DNA from: Actinomycetospora lemnae
GTDB taxonomy: Bacteria; Actinomycetota; Actinomycetes; Mycobacteriales; Pseudonocardiaceae
Assembly (NCBI RefSeq): GCF_028737315.1
Contig: NZ_JAQZAO010000006.1
Span: 1-64,000, forward strand
Length of the DNA stretch: 64,000 nucleotides
Direction: 5' to 3'
The position numbers and the translations under genes were made by a program. Under the pieces are notes generated by a model. The model saw only the letters and a list, made by a program, of their open reading frames with translations, ran no database searches and was not told the origin of the DNA. This document shows, in pieces, positions 25,630-37,300 of this stretch; within the stretch, counting starts at the first letter, position 1, and each line of letters opens with the position of its first letter.

Positions 25630-26334
25630 ATGTCGGCACCCGGCCCGCTCACCTCGGCCGGGGCGCCGGACCGTCCGGCGGTGGCCCCCGCGTCGATGGC
25701 AGTGCCGATGCGGCCGGAGTCGCCGCCCCGCGTAACACCGGGGCCACGTGCAGCGATGACTGACGCAGGGAACGATCTCGAGGGACTGGTGGCCGCCGCC
25801 AACGACGGCGACCGCTCGGCCCTCAACCGCGTTCTCGCGATCATCCGGCCGTTGGTCGTGCGGTACTGCCGTGCGCGCATCGGCCGGCAGGAACGATCGG
25901 CGGTCTCCGCCGACGACGTGGCCCAGGAGGTGTGTCTCGCCGTGCTCACCGCGCTGCCGGGATACCGCGACCAGGGCCGCCCGTTCCTCGCCTTCGTCTA
26001 CGGCATCGCGGCCCACAAGGTCGTCGACGCCCACCGGTCGGTCGCGCGCAGCCGCTCCGAGCCCGTGGAGGAGCTCCCGGAGGAGCTCGATCCCCGGGAC
26101 GGCCCCGAGCAGCGTGCACTGAACGGAGCGTTGTCCGTCCAGATGGGTCAACTGCTCGACACGCTGCCGCCCAAACAGAGGGAAATCCTCGTGCTGCGTG
26201 TCGTCGTTGGACTGTCGGCGGAGGAAACCGCGGAAGCGGTCGAGTCCACCCCCGGGGCGGTGCGGGTGGCCCAGCACCGGGCGTTGTCGAAGCTGCGGAC
26301 CGCGGTGTCCGCGATCTCGGAAGAGGTGAGTTGA
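25630..26334 (+). CDS. sigD: RNA polymerase ECF sigma factor, SigD/ShbA type
   Basis: The 234-residue product has an unconserved N-terminal part of about 45 residues, then region 2 (VRYCRARIGRQ, SADDVAQEVCLAVLTALP, FLAFVYGIAAHKVVDAHR) and region 4 (LLDTLPPKQREILVLRVVVGLSAEETAEAV). It matches SigD of M. tuberculosis and ShbA of Streptomyces; ShbA drives transcription of the principal sigma factor gene hrdB. The next gene is its anti-sigma factor. The start is uncertain: ATG 25756, nearer the conserved part, is an alternative, but neither has a ribosome site. Confidence 0.88.
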   Translation: MSAPGPLTSAGAPDRPAVAPASMAVPMRPESPPRVTPGPRAAMTDAGNDLEGLVAAANDGDRSALNRVLAIIRPLVVRYCRARIGRQERSAVSADDVAQEVCLAVLTALPGYRDQGRPFLAFVYGIAAHKVVDAHRSVARSRSEPVEELPEELDPRDGPEQRALNGALSVQMGQLLDTLPPKQREILVLRVVVGLSAEETAEAVESTPGAVRVAQHRALSKLRTAVSAISEEVS

Positions 26335-27210
26335 GTGGGCGGCCACCGGGCGTCGGGCGGGTCCGAGGGTGACCTCGTCGACGGCCCCGTCGACCTCGCG
26401 GCGGTCCGGGCGGACGACGCCCTGATCGACGCGCTCGCCGGCGGTGCCGGCGGGGCAGGTGACAGCGCGGCCTACGGCTTCGGCGGTACCGACGACGACC
26501 GTCTCGCGGCGATCCTCGCCGCGTGGCGGGCCGACATCGAGGCCGATCCGATGCCGGAGCTCGTGACGCTGGACGAGGCGGCCGAGGCCGTCGCCGCCGG
26601 CCACGAGAGCCGCGACCGGTTGCGCTCCCGCGGGCGGCGGCGCATGCCGTTCGCCATCGCGGCGGTCGCCGCTGCCGTGGCCTGCGCGGGCCTGACCGTC
26701 GCCGTCCACGGCGCCATGCCCGGCGACACGCTGTGGGGCGTCTCCAAGGTCTTCTTCTCCGAGCGTGCGCAGAGCGTCGAGCGCGTCGAGGAGGTCCGCA
26801 CGCGGATCGAGGCCGCCAACGGCGCCCTCGCCCGCGGCGACACGCAGGCGGCCCGCAACGAGCTCGCCCAGGTCAACATCGTCATCCCGCAGGTCGCGCC
26901 CGAGGAGCGCGCCCCGCTGGTGGCCGAGCGCGACCGGGTGCAGAGCTCGATCGAGGCCGACCCGTCGCCGTCCACCCGCGAGCCCTCGTCGGGTTCGACG
27001 GAGCCGTCGCCGGAGGCCCCGGCGGCGGGTGCGGGCCAGACCCCGGAGGACACGGCCCCGCCGAGCCAGGAGGAGCCCGCGGCTCCCGCGCCCGAGGACC
27101 CGTCCTCGCCGGCGGCGGAGGACCCGGCGACGCCGGACACCCGCGACTCCGAGGAGCCCGGTACGAGCGACTCCACGCCCCCGGACACCACGTCCTCGAC
27201 GCCGAACTGA
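26335..27210 (+). CDS. rsdA: Anti-sigma-D factor RsdA-like membrane protein
   Basis: A 291-residue single-pass protein. The cytoplasmic part has the RsdA motif PVDLAAVRADDALIDALAGG and LAAILAAWRADIEADPMPEL, which binds the sigma factor. One membrane segment follows RRRMPF (about residues 102-122), then a helical extracytoplasmic part and a long Pro/Glu/Ser/Thr-rich tail. It starts directly after the sigma factor stop. Release of the sigma factor by proteolysis is known for M. tuberculosis RsdA. A terminator follows. Confidence 0.88.
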   Translation: MGGHRASGGSEGDLVDGPVDLAAVRADDALIDALAGGAGGAGDSAAYGFGGTDDDRLAAILAAWRADIEADPMPELVTLDEAAEAVAAGHESRDRLRSRGRRRMPFAIAAVAAAVACAGLTVAVHGAMPGDTLWGVSKVFFSERAQSVERVEEVRTRIEAANGALARGDTQAARNELAQVNIVIPQVAPEERAPLVAERDRVQSSIEADPSPSTREPSSGSTEPSPEAPAAGAGQTPEDTAPPSQEEPAAPAPEDPSSPAAEDPATPDTRDSEEPGTSDSTPPDTTSSTPN

Positions 27211-29265
<2,055 letters not shown>

Positions 29266-29283
29266 CACAGGGGAGGCCTCCGC

Positions 29284-30456
29284 GTGCGCGAGCAGGTCGA
29301 GATCGGGCGGGGCCGCAGCGCCCAGCGCAGCTACGTCTTCGACGACCTCGACATCGTCCCGTCGCGGCGGACCCGGTCGTCGTCGGCGGTGTCGACGGCC
29401 TGGCAGCTCGACGCCTACCGCTTCGAGCTGCCGCTGCTGACCCACCCGACCGACGCCGTCGTCAGCCCGACCACGGCGGCGCGGGTCGGCGAGCTCGGAG
29501 GCCTCGGGGTGCTCAACGCCGAGGGCCTCTGGGCGCGGCACGCCGAGGCCGAGAAGGCGCTGGCCGAGGTCGCGGCGCGCGCCGCGGTCGACCCGGCCGA
29601 GGCCGTCGCGGAGCTGCAGCGCCTGCACGCCGCGCCCGTCCAGGCGTCGCTGGTCACCGAGGCGCTCGAGCGCGTCCGCGCGGCCGGGGCCACCGTCGCC
29701 GCCCGCGTCAGCCCCCAGCACGCCCGGGAGCTGACGCCGACCCTGCTCGCCGCCGGCGTCGAGGTGCTGGTGGTGCAGGGGACGATCATCTCGGCGGAGC
29801 ACGTGTCGGGAGACGGAGCGGAGCGGAGCTCGACCCCGGGCGTGGGCGGCGAGGCGGAGGCCGAGGGCCCGCTGGACCTCGAGGACTTCATCGAGTCGCT
29901 CGACATCCCCGTCGTCGCCGGCGGGGTGGGCGACTACCGCACGGCGATGCACCTCATGCGCACCGGCGCGGCCGGCGTCATCGTCGGCTACGGGCAGTCC
30001 ACGGCGACGTCCACCGACTCGGTGCTGGGCATCGGGGTACCGATGGCCACCGCGCTCGTCGACGCCGCCGCCGCGCGCCGCGACTACCTCGACGAGACCG
30101 GCGGGCGCTACGTCCACGTCATCGCCGACGGTGCGATGAGCACGTCGGGCGACATCGCCAAGGCCATCGCCTGCGGGGCCGACGCGGTGATGCTCGGCGA
30201 GCAGCTCGCGGCGGCCGAGGAGGCCCCGGGCGGCGGCTGGTACTGGACGCCGGCCGCGGCCCACCCGTCGCTGCCCCGCAGCGGCATCAGCCGCGTGCCG
30301 ACGGTGGCGCCGGACCTCGCCACCGTGCTCACCGGCCCCGCCCGCTCCGGTGCCGGCACGATGAACCTGTTCGGCGCGCTGCGCCGCGCGATGGCCAAGA
30401 CCGGCTACTCGGACCTCAAGGAGTTCCAGCGGGTGGGGCTGTCCGTCCGGCGCTGA
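29284..30456 (+). CDS. guaB3: GuaB3 family IMP dehydrogenase-like protein
   Basis: A 390-residue IMPDH/GMPR-type TIM barrel without CBS domains, regularly found after guaB in actinobacteria (Rv3410c). It starts VEIGRGRSAQRSYVFDDLDIVPSRR and contains VIADGAMSTSGDIAKAIACGADAVMLG. The IMPDH catalytic GSICTTR loop is absent; the equivalent stretch reads VIVGYGQSTATSTDSVLG. Residues about 176-195 hold a low-complexity insert whose first nine residues come from the 27-bp mini-repeat. Catalytic role is uncertain. Confidence 0.9.
   Translation: MREQVEIGRGRSAQRSYVFDDLDIVPSRRTRSSSAVSTAWQLDAYRFELPLLTHPTDAVVSPTTAARVGELGGLGVLNAEGLWARHAEAEKALAEVAARAAVDPAEAVAELQRLHAAPVQASLVTEALERVRAAGATVAARVSPQHARELTPTLLAAGVEVLVVQGTIISAEHVSGDGAERSSTPGVGGEAEAEGPLDLEDFIESLDIPVVAGGVGDYRTAMHLMRTGAAGVIVGYGQSTATSTDSVLGIGVPMATALVDAAAARRDYLDETGGRYVHVIADGAMSTSGDIAKAIACGADAVMLGEQLAAAEEAPGGGWYWTPAAAHPSLPRSGISRVPTVAPDLATVLTGPARSGAGTMNLFGALRRAMAKTGYSDLKEFQRVGLSVRR
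29809..29835 (+). repeat. 27-bp short form of the mini-repeat inside guaB3
   Basis: Reads GDGAERSST in the same frame as the copy in glmM. It lies in a loop between EHVS and EGPLDLEDFIESL, where relatives have only a few residues. Confidence 0.85.
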
Positions 30457-30563
30457 CGGGTTCGTTGCGGGGCTGCTGACAGGCCGCTGACCGGCTGCGA
30501 TCGGTCGGTCTCCCACGGAAGTGGTCCTGGACAGGGCGCGAACGGTGCGCTTCGTTCTGGACC

Positions 30564-33359
30564 GTGAGGACGCGCGCGGAGCCCGGCGGGCCGCGGCGTG
30601 TCGCCCTCGGCCCGGTCTTCGTCGGACGCCGGGACGCGCTCGCCGTGGTCGACGCGGCGTACGAGGACGCGCGGGCTGGACGACCGGGCGTCGTGTGGGT
30701 CGAGGGCGAGGCGGGCGCCGGCAAGACAGCGTTCCTCGCGCGCGCCACGGCGGGGCGCCGGGCGGCCGCCGTCCTCACCGCCACCGGCGACGCGGACGAG
30801 AGCGGGCTCGCGCACGGGCTGCTCGACCAGGTGGTCGCGGGACTGCCCCCGGAGCTCGTCGAGCGCTTCCCGCTGCTGCGCGGTGACCGGGCGCCCCGCG
30901 CCGACCCGCTCGCCGTCGGTGCGGAGCTGCTCGGGGCGCTGGGCGCCCTGCCGAACGACGAGCCGGGCGACGACCCGGTGCTCGTCGTGCTCGACGACGT
31001 GCAGTGGGCCGATCCGGCGTCGGTGCGCGCGCTGGTGTTCGCGCTGCGGCGGCTGCGCCACGACCGGGTCCTCGTGCTCGCGGGCCTGCGCCGGCCCGCG
31101 GGCGGGCCCGGGGAGGTCGACGCCCGCCCTCCCCCGGACGCCTGGTGGGAGCGGCTGCCCGCGACCGGGCAGTCGGTGCACCGGGTGCGCCTCGAGGGAC
31201 TCGACCCCGGCGAGCTCTCGGAGCTGGCCGCGGCCCTCGGCCGGCCGCTGGGCTCGATCGGCGCCGCCGACCGGCTGTGGCGGCACACGCGCGGGCACCC
31301 CCTGCACGCGCGGACGCTGCTCGAGGAGCTGCCGTCCGAGGTCCTGGCGGGCACGGCCGACGTGCTGCCGGCCCCACGGAGCCTGCCCTCGGTGCTGCTC
31401 GTGCGCCTCGCCCGCGCCGCGCCCGCCACCGCGGCCCTCGTGGTCGCGACGGCCGTGCTCGGCGAGAGCGCCCCGCTCGCCCTCGCCGCCGCCGTCGCGG
31501 ACCTCGACGACCCGGGCGACGCGCTCGACGAGGCGGTCGGCCTCGGGCTGCTCGAGGAGCTCCCCGGCGGGCCGCCGGTACGCGTCGGCTTCGTCCACCC
31601 CCTCGTGCGCGCCGCGGTCCGCGGCGACCTGCCACCCGCGCGCCGCCGGGCCCTGCACGCCGCCGCGGCCCGCCGGCTCACGGGGCGCGCCGCGCTCGTG
31701 CACCGGGTCGCCGCGGCCGCCGGCCCGGACCCGGCGCTGGCCGCGGAGATCGAGGAGCTGGTCACCGGGCCCGGGCCCGGGGCCGCCCTCGCCGGCGCCG
31801 AGGCCGCGGACCTCCTGCGGGCCGCCGCCGACCTGAGCACCGAGCCCGCCGACCGCGAGCGCCGCCTGCTCGCGGCGACGTCCCGACTCGTCGCCGACGG
31901 CGAGATCGCCCGGGCGGTGGCGCTCGAGGAAGCAGTGACCGGGTGCGGGCCGAGCCCGTGGCGCGCGGCGGTGCTCGGGCAGCTGGCGCTGTTCACCGGC
32001 CGGTTCGGGGTGGCGCGGGAGTGGTTCGCCGCGGCGGCCGCGACCGAGCCCGGCGAGCCGGGGGAGGAGCGCCCGGGCGACCGGGCGCGGGCGGGCGCGG
32101 CGGCCCACCTCGCGGTGCTCCAGCTCCTGCAGGGCGACCCCGAGCGGGCGGTGACGATCGCGGCGAGCGCGCTCGCGCACGACGCCCGCGGCGACGACGT
32201 GCGCCTGCCCGCGGGCTTCGCGCTCGTCGTCGGGCTCGCGGTCGCGGGCCGCGGGGCGGACGCGCGCGCGGTGCTCGACCGCGCGCCGGGACCCGACGGT
32301 GGCCCGCCGCCGGTGGACGCGCTGCTGGTCCGGGGCGTGCTCGCGACCCTCGCCGGCGACGACGCCGCGGCGGCCGCCGACCTCGACGAGGCCGTCCGGC
32401 GGGCCCGCGCCGGTGAGCCCGTGCGGGGGCTGGCGCTCGCGCTGGCGTTCCGGCCCGCCGTGCTGGACCGCGTCGGCGTGCCCGACGGCGTCGTCGAGGG
32501 CTTCGAGCTCGCGGTCACCCTCGCCCGCGACGGCGGCACCGCGCTGCCCGGGGGGCTCGCCCACACCTTCGCCGCCGAGGCCCTGGCGCTGCGGGGACGC
32601 GCCGACGAGGCCCGCGCGCACCTCGCGGCCGCGGCGTCGTCGGGACCGCGGTGGTGGGGCCTGGACCTCTACAGCGCGATCGCCGCGGCCCGGCTCGCCG
32701 AGGTCGCGGACGACCCCGCCGCCGTGCTCGCGGCGCTCGCACCGACGCGCGATCCGGCGGTCCGGGCGCTCGCCGACGGGCTGGGGCTGCTCGCGCCCCG
32801 GGTCCTCGAGACCGAGGCGCTGCACGCGCTGGGCCGCGCCGACGAGGCGGCCGCGGCGCTCGCGACGCTGTCGGAGCGGGCTGCCGGGCGCTACCGCGTC
32901 GACGTCGCCCGATTGCGCCTGCTCCTGGACCCCGGTGGCCCGGTGCCGCGCTCGGTGTCCGAGGCCGGCGTCGACGGGATCGTCGCCCCGCACGGGCTCG
33001 CCCGGCTGGAGACCGAGGTCGGCCGCCGCCTGCTCGCCGCCGGCGAGCGACGCGCCGGCGTCGACCTCCTGCGCAGCGCCCGCGACACCCTCGCCCGGCT
33101 CGGGGCGGCGCCGTGGCGGGCGCGGTGCGAGGACCTCCTGCACGGCGCCGGGCTCACCCCGTCCGGCGCCGACGACTCGCTGGGCCTCACCCCGCACGAG
33201 GAGGCCGTCGTCGCACTCGTCGCCCGGGGCCTGACCAACCGCGAGATCGGGCGCGACCTCTACATCACCCCGCGCACCGTCGCGTACCACCTGTCCAACG
33301 TCTACGCGAAGCTCGGCATCACCTCCCGACGCGAGCTGGTCCGCCTCCGACAGCGCTGA
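30564..33359 (+). CDS. Large ATP-binding LuxR-family (LAL/MalT-type) regulator
   Basis: A 931-residue STAND-type regulator. The N-terminal ATPase has FVGRRDALAVVDAAYEDA and a P-loop EGEAGAGKTAFLA at about 51-63, with Walker B VLVVLDDVQWADP. A long Ala-rich helical (TPR-like) region follows, then a LuxR helix-turn-helix in the last 60 residues (LTPHEEAVVALVARGLTNREIG, YHLSNVYAKLGITSRREL). The GTG at 30564 lacks a good ribosome site. It precedes and probably regulates the small-protein/membrane-protein/CYP102 genes. The ligand is unknown. Confidence 0.87.
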   Translation: MRTRAEPGGPRRVALGPVFVGRRDALAVVDAAYEDARAGRPGVVWVEGEAGAGKTAFLARATAGRRAAAVLTATGDADESGLAHGLLDQVVAGLPPELVERFPLLRGDRAPRADPLAVGAELLGALGALPNDEPGDDPVLVVLDDVQWADPASVRALVFALRRLRHDRVLVLAGLRRPAGGPGEVDARPPPDAWWERLPATGQSVHRVRLEGLDPGELSELAAALGRPLGSIGAADRLWRHTRGHPLHARTLLEELPSEVLAGTADVLPAPRSLPSVLLVRLARAAPATAALVVATAVLGESAPLALAAAVADLDDPGDALDEAVGLGLLEELPGGPPVRVGFVHPLVRAAVRGDLPPARRRALHAAAARRLTGRAALVHRVAAAAGPDPALAAEIEELVTGPGPGAALAGAEAADLLRAAADLSTEPADRERRLLAATSRLVADGEIARAVALEEAVTGCGPSPWRAAVLGQLALFTGRFGVAREWFAAAAATEPGEPGEERPGDRARAGAAAHLAVLQLLQGDPERAVTIAASALAHDARGDDVRLPAGFALVVGLAVAGRGADARAVLDRAPGPDGGPPPVDALLVRGVLATLAGDDAAAAADLDEAVRRARAGEPVRGLALALAFRPAVLDRVGVPDGVVEGFELAVTLARDGGTALPGGLAHTFAAEALALRGRADEARAHLAAAASSGPRWWGLDLYSAIAAARLAEVADDPAAVLAALAPTRDPAVRALADGLGLLAPRVLETEALHALGRADEAAAALATLSERAAGRYRVDVARLRLLLDPGGPVPRSVSEAGVDGIVAPHGLARLETEVGRRLLAAGERRAGVDLLRSARDTLARLGAAPWRARCEDLLHGAGLTPSGADDSLGLTPHEEAVVALVARGLTNREIGRDLYITPRTVAYHLSNVYAKLGITSRRELVRLRQR

Positions 33360-33442
33360 CTGGAACCCGGACTGGAAGGTCCGGACGGGGTGCCCGGCCC
33401 CTCCCGCGGCGCACGCTCGGCGGCGTCGCGGAGGAGGACGCC

Positions 33443-33607
33443 ATGCACCTGACGGTCGATCTCCTCCGCACGGCCGACGGGCGTCTGGAGGGCACCGTGA
33501 TCACCGAGACCGGTCGGGAGCAGCCGTTCTCCGGCACGCTCGACCTGCTGCGCATCCTCGAGGACCTGGAGCCCGCGCCGCCCGATGCCGACCGGTGGCC
33601 GCGGTGA
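33443..33607 (+). CDS. Small unknown protein upstream of the CYP102 operon
   Basis: A 54-residue product (MHLTVDLLRTADGRLEG ... LRILEDLEPAP). The ATG follows GGAGGAGG by 6 nt and the stop overlaps the next gene (GTGA), so it is very probably translated. It has no Cys, membrane segment or signal. The pattern of beta-like segments resembles short proteins of unknown function found beside regulators. Confidence 0.65.
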   Translation: MHLTVDLLRTADGRLEGTVITETGREQPFSGTLDLLRILEDLEPAPPDADRWPR

Positions 33608-34329
33608 AGCCGGCGACGCCGCGCTCCGCGGCGGTCCTGGGTCTCGTCTTCGCCGCCCTGTTCGTCGCGGCGCTCGTGACGGTCAACGGGGTCCCGCACC
33701 TCGACGCGCCGGTGTCGGCCTACGGCGCGTTCTACGACGGCGCCGGCGACACGGTCGTCACCGCCGTCGCCATCTACCTCGTGCCGCTGGCCGGGATCGC
33801 GTTCCTGTGGTTCGCCGTGGCGCTGCGCTCGGTCCTCGACGGGCCGGCGAGGACGCCGTCGGCGATGGCCGACGGGCTGAACCTGCTCTCGGGCGTGCTG
33901 TTCGTCGGGCTGCTGTTCGCCGGCACGGCCGCCCTCGCGACGCCGGTGCTGCTGACGACGATCGGCGGTGGCGCCCCCCTCGACCCGGAGATCGCCCGCG
34001 GGCTGTCGGCGTTCGGCTACGGCCTGGTCTTCCTGTTCTCCGTGCGCGGCGCGGGCATGTTCGCGCTGACGACGACCACCCTGCTGCGCGGCGCCGGTGT
34101 GATGCCCCGCGGCGTCGCGGTCCTCGGCTACCTCCTCGCGGCCTGGCTCCTCCTGACCGCGACCGACCACCCCGCGAGCCTGCTCGTCCTGCCGGCCTGG
34201 GTGGTGCTCGTCGCCGTCGCCCTGCTGCGCCACGACCGTCGGGCCCATCGCGCACCCGTCGACGCGAGCACCGACCCGAGCCCCACCACCCCGGACCCCG
34301 CCGTCCTGACCCCGAGGAGCGAGCCATGA
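33604..34329 (+). CDS. Unknown six-helix membrane protein
   Basis: A 241-residue integral membrane protein with about six hydrophobic segments, beginning SAAVLGLVFAALFVAALVTV and including FLWFAVALRSVL and GYLLAAWLLLTATDH, and a hydrophilic Pro/Thr/Asp-rich C terminus of about 30 residues. GTG 33604 overlaps the small gene's stop; another in-frame GTG at 33595 is possible. The stop overlaps the CYP102 start (ATGA), so co-expression with the P450 is likely. No family was recognised. Confidence 0.75.
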   Translation: MKPATPRSAAVLGLVFAALFVAALVTVNGVPHLDAPVSAYGAFYDGAGDTVVTAVAIYLVPLAGIAFLWFAVALRSVLDGPARTPSAMADGLNLLSGVLFVGLLFAGTAALATPVLLTTIGGGAPLDPEIARGLSAFGYGLVFLFSVRGAGMFALTTTTLLRGAGVMPRGVAVLGYLLAAWLLLTATDHPASLLVLPAWVVLVAVALLRHDRRAHRAPVDASTDPSPTTPDPAVLTPRSEP

Positions 34330-37300
34330 CCACCACCGCCGACGCGCCGGCTCGGCCCCTCGCCGCCATCCCGGGGCCGAAGCCGCTGCCGATCATCGGC
34401 AACGCGCGCGACATCGACACCCACCGGCTGGTCCAGAGCATCATGGCGCTGGCGGACCGGTACGGACCGATCTTCCAGCTGCACACCCCCGGCGGGACGA
34501 CCTACGTCGTCTCCGGGCTGGAGATGGTCCAGGACCTCTGCGACGACAGCCGCTTCGACAAGCTCGTCGGCCGGGGCCAGCGGGAGATCCGCAAGACGCA
34601 CACGAGCGCCGGTCTGTTCACCGCCGACACCGCCGACCCGCTGTGGAAGTCGGCGCACGACATCCTGCTGCCGAGCTTCTCGACCTGGGCGATGAAGGGC
34701 TACGTCGACCCGATGGTCGACATCGCCCAGCAGCTGATGCTCAAGTGGGAGCGGCTCAACCCCGACGAGCCGATCGACGTCGCGGGGGACATGACCCGGC
34801 TGACGCTCGACACCATCGCGCTGTGCGGCTTCGGGTACCGCTTCAACTCCTTCTACCGCGACACCCAGCACCCCTTCGTCGAGGCGATGATGGCGTCGCT
34901 CTCGGAGAGCCTCAAGCGCCAGCAGATGCTCCCGATCCAGATCAAGCTCCGCCGGGGCGCCCAGCGGCGCTTCCTCGCGAACGCGAAGTTCATGGACGAC
35001 ACGATCGACGAGATCGTCAAGGAGCGGCGTGCGTCCGGCGACCCCGGCACCGACCTGCTCGGGCACATGCTCGTCGGCACCGACAAGCAGGGGAACACGC
35101 TGCCCGACCACAACATCGTCGCGCAGTGCGGCACCTTCCTCATCGCCGGTCACGAGACGACGAGCGGGCTCCTGTCGTTCGCCGTGTACTACCTGCTCAA
35201 GCACCCCGAGGTGGTCGCCCGCGCCCAGGAGGAGGTCGACCGCGTGCTCGGCACCGACCCGGGCGTCGCGCCGACCGTGGCGCAGATCGGGCAGCTCGGC
35301 TACGTGCGTCAGATCCTCGACGAGACGCTGCGGCTCTGGCCCACCGCGCCCGCGTTCACGCGCCAGGCCCGGAAGCCGGGGGAGACGGTCGGTGGGTACG
35401 GCCCGTTCGACCCGGGGACGGGGATCGTCGCCCTGACCCCGATGCTGCACCGGCTCCCCGAGGTCTGGGGACCCGACGCCCGGGAGTTCGACCCCGACCA
35501 CGTGGCGCCGGAGCGCCTCGACGCGCTGCCCCCGAACGCCTACCGGCCCTTCGGCTCCGGGCAGCGGGCGTGCATCGGGCGGCAGTTCGCACTGCAGGAG
35601 GCGGTCCTGGTGCTCGGGATGGTCCTGCAGCGCTTCGAGCTGGTGGACCACGCGGACTACCAGCTGAAGATCAAGGAGTCGCTGACGATCAAGCCCGAGG
35701 GGCTCACGATCACCGTGCGGCCCCGGGAGGGGCGCACGTGGGGGTCGGCGCCGCGGTCCGCGGCCGTGGCCGCCGCCGAGCCGCGGCCCGCGACCCTGCC
35801 CGTCACGCCGTCGGACCGGCACGGCACGCCGCTGCTCGTGCTCTTCGGGTCCAACCTCGGCGCGGCCGAGGACCTCGCCACCCGCATCGCCCGCGACGCA
35901 GGAGACCGCGGCTACACCTCGCGCACCGCCGCGCTCGACGAGGCCGTCGGGGAGCTGCCGACCGAGGGTGCCGTGGTCGTCGTGACCTCGTCGTACAACG
36001 GGGAGCCGCCGGACAACGCCGCGAAGTTCTGCGCGTGGCTCGACTCCGACGCGGCGTCGGCGGCGGGCGTGCGGTTCACCGTCTTCGGCTGCGGCAACCG
36101 CGACTGGGCCGCGACCTACCAGGCCGTGCCGACCCGCGTCGACGCCGGACTCGAGGCGAAGGGCGGCACGCGCGTGCACCCGCGCGGCGAGGGCGACGCG
36201 CGCGGCGACTTCGACGGGCAGTTCGACGACTGGTACCGCGGGCTGTGGGACGCCCTGGGCGTCGCGCTCGGGCTCGACGCGACGGCCACGGCGACCGCGG
36301 GGAGCGGTCCGCGGCTGGCGGTGGCGCTCGAGCAGCGTCGCACCGCGAGCCCGGTGCTGCAGTCGTACCGGGGGCAGGCGGCGACGGTGCGGGTCAACCG
36401 CGAGCTCACCGCGCGCGCCGGCAGCCCGGGCGGTCGCTCGGTGCGCCACCTCGAGATCGCGATGCCCGCCGGGGTCACGTACGGCACCGGCGACCACCTC
36501 GGCGTCCTGCCCCGCAACCCGATGGGGCTGGTCAACCGCGTCATCAGGCGGTTCGGGCTCGACGGCGGCCAGTTCGCGACGCTCACGGTTGTCGGTTCCC
36601 CCGCCCTCCCTGCCCCGACCCACCTGCCCGTCGGCGAGCCCTACCCGCTGCTCGCGATCCTCGCCGGCTGCGTCGAGCTGCAGGACGTGGCGAGCCGCGC
36701 CGGGATCGCGGCGATGGTGGCGGCGATGCCGGAGGGACCGGCGCGTGACGAGCTCGCGGCGACGGTCGGCGACGACGACGCCGCGAAGGAGCGCTACCGG
36801 GAGACGATCGCGAAGCCCCGCCGCACGCTGCTCGAGCTGCTCGAGGCCCACCCGGACTGCGAGCTCGAGTTCGCGGCGTTCCTCGACCTGCTGCCGCCGC
36901 TGCGCCCGCGCTTCTACTCGATCTCGTCGTCGCCGCAGATGTCGTCGGAGGTGGCGCTGACGGTCGGGGTGCTCGAGGGCCCGGCGCGCTCCGGCGACGG
37001 CACCTACCGCGGCGTGTGCTCGGGGCACCTCGACGAGGTGCCCGAGGGCGGCACGGTGTTCACGTTCGTCCGCTCGCCGAGCATCGCGTTCCGCCCGCCG
37101 GCGAACCCGCACGTCCCGATGATCATGGTGGGTGCGGGCACCGGTATGGCGCCGTTCCGGGGGTTCCTGCAGGAGCGCGAGGCGCAGCGGGCGAAGGGTG
37201 TGCCGATCGCGCGCTCGCTGCTGTTCCTCGGCTGCCGCGACCCCGAGGACGACCTGCTCTACGCCGACGAGCTCGCCGCGTTCGAGAAGGCGGGCGTCGC

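Noticed and set aside
35376..35430. GGGGGAGACGG in the CYP102 gene as another mini-repeat copy
   Set aside because: Only the first bases match; the peptide KPGETVGGYGPFDPGTG is the normal CYP102 sequence at this place.
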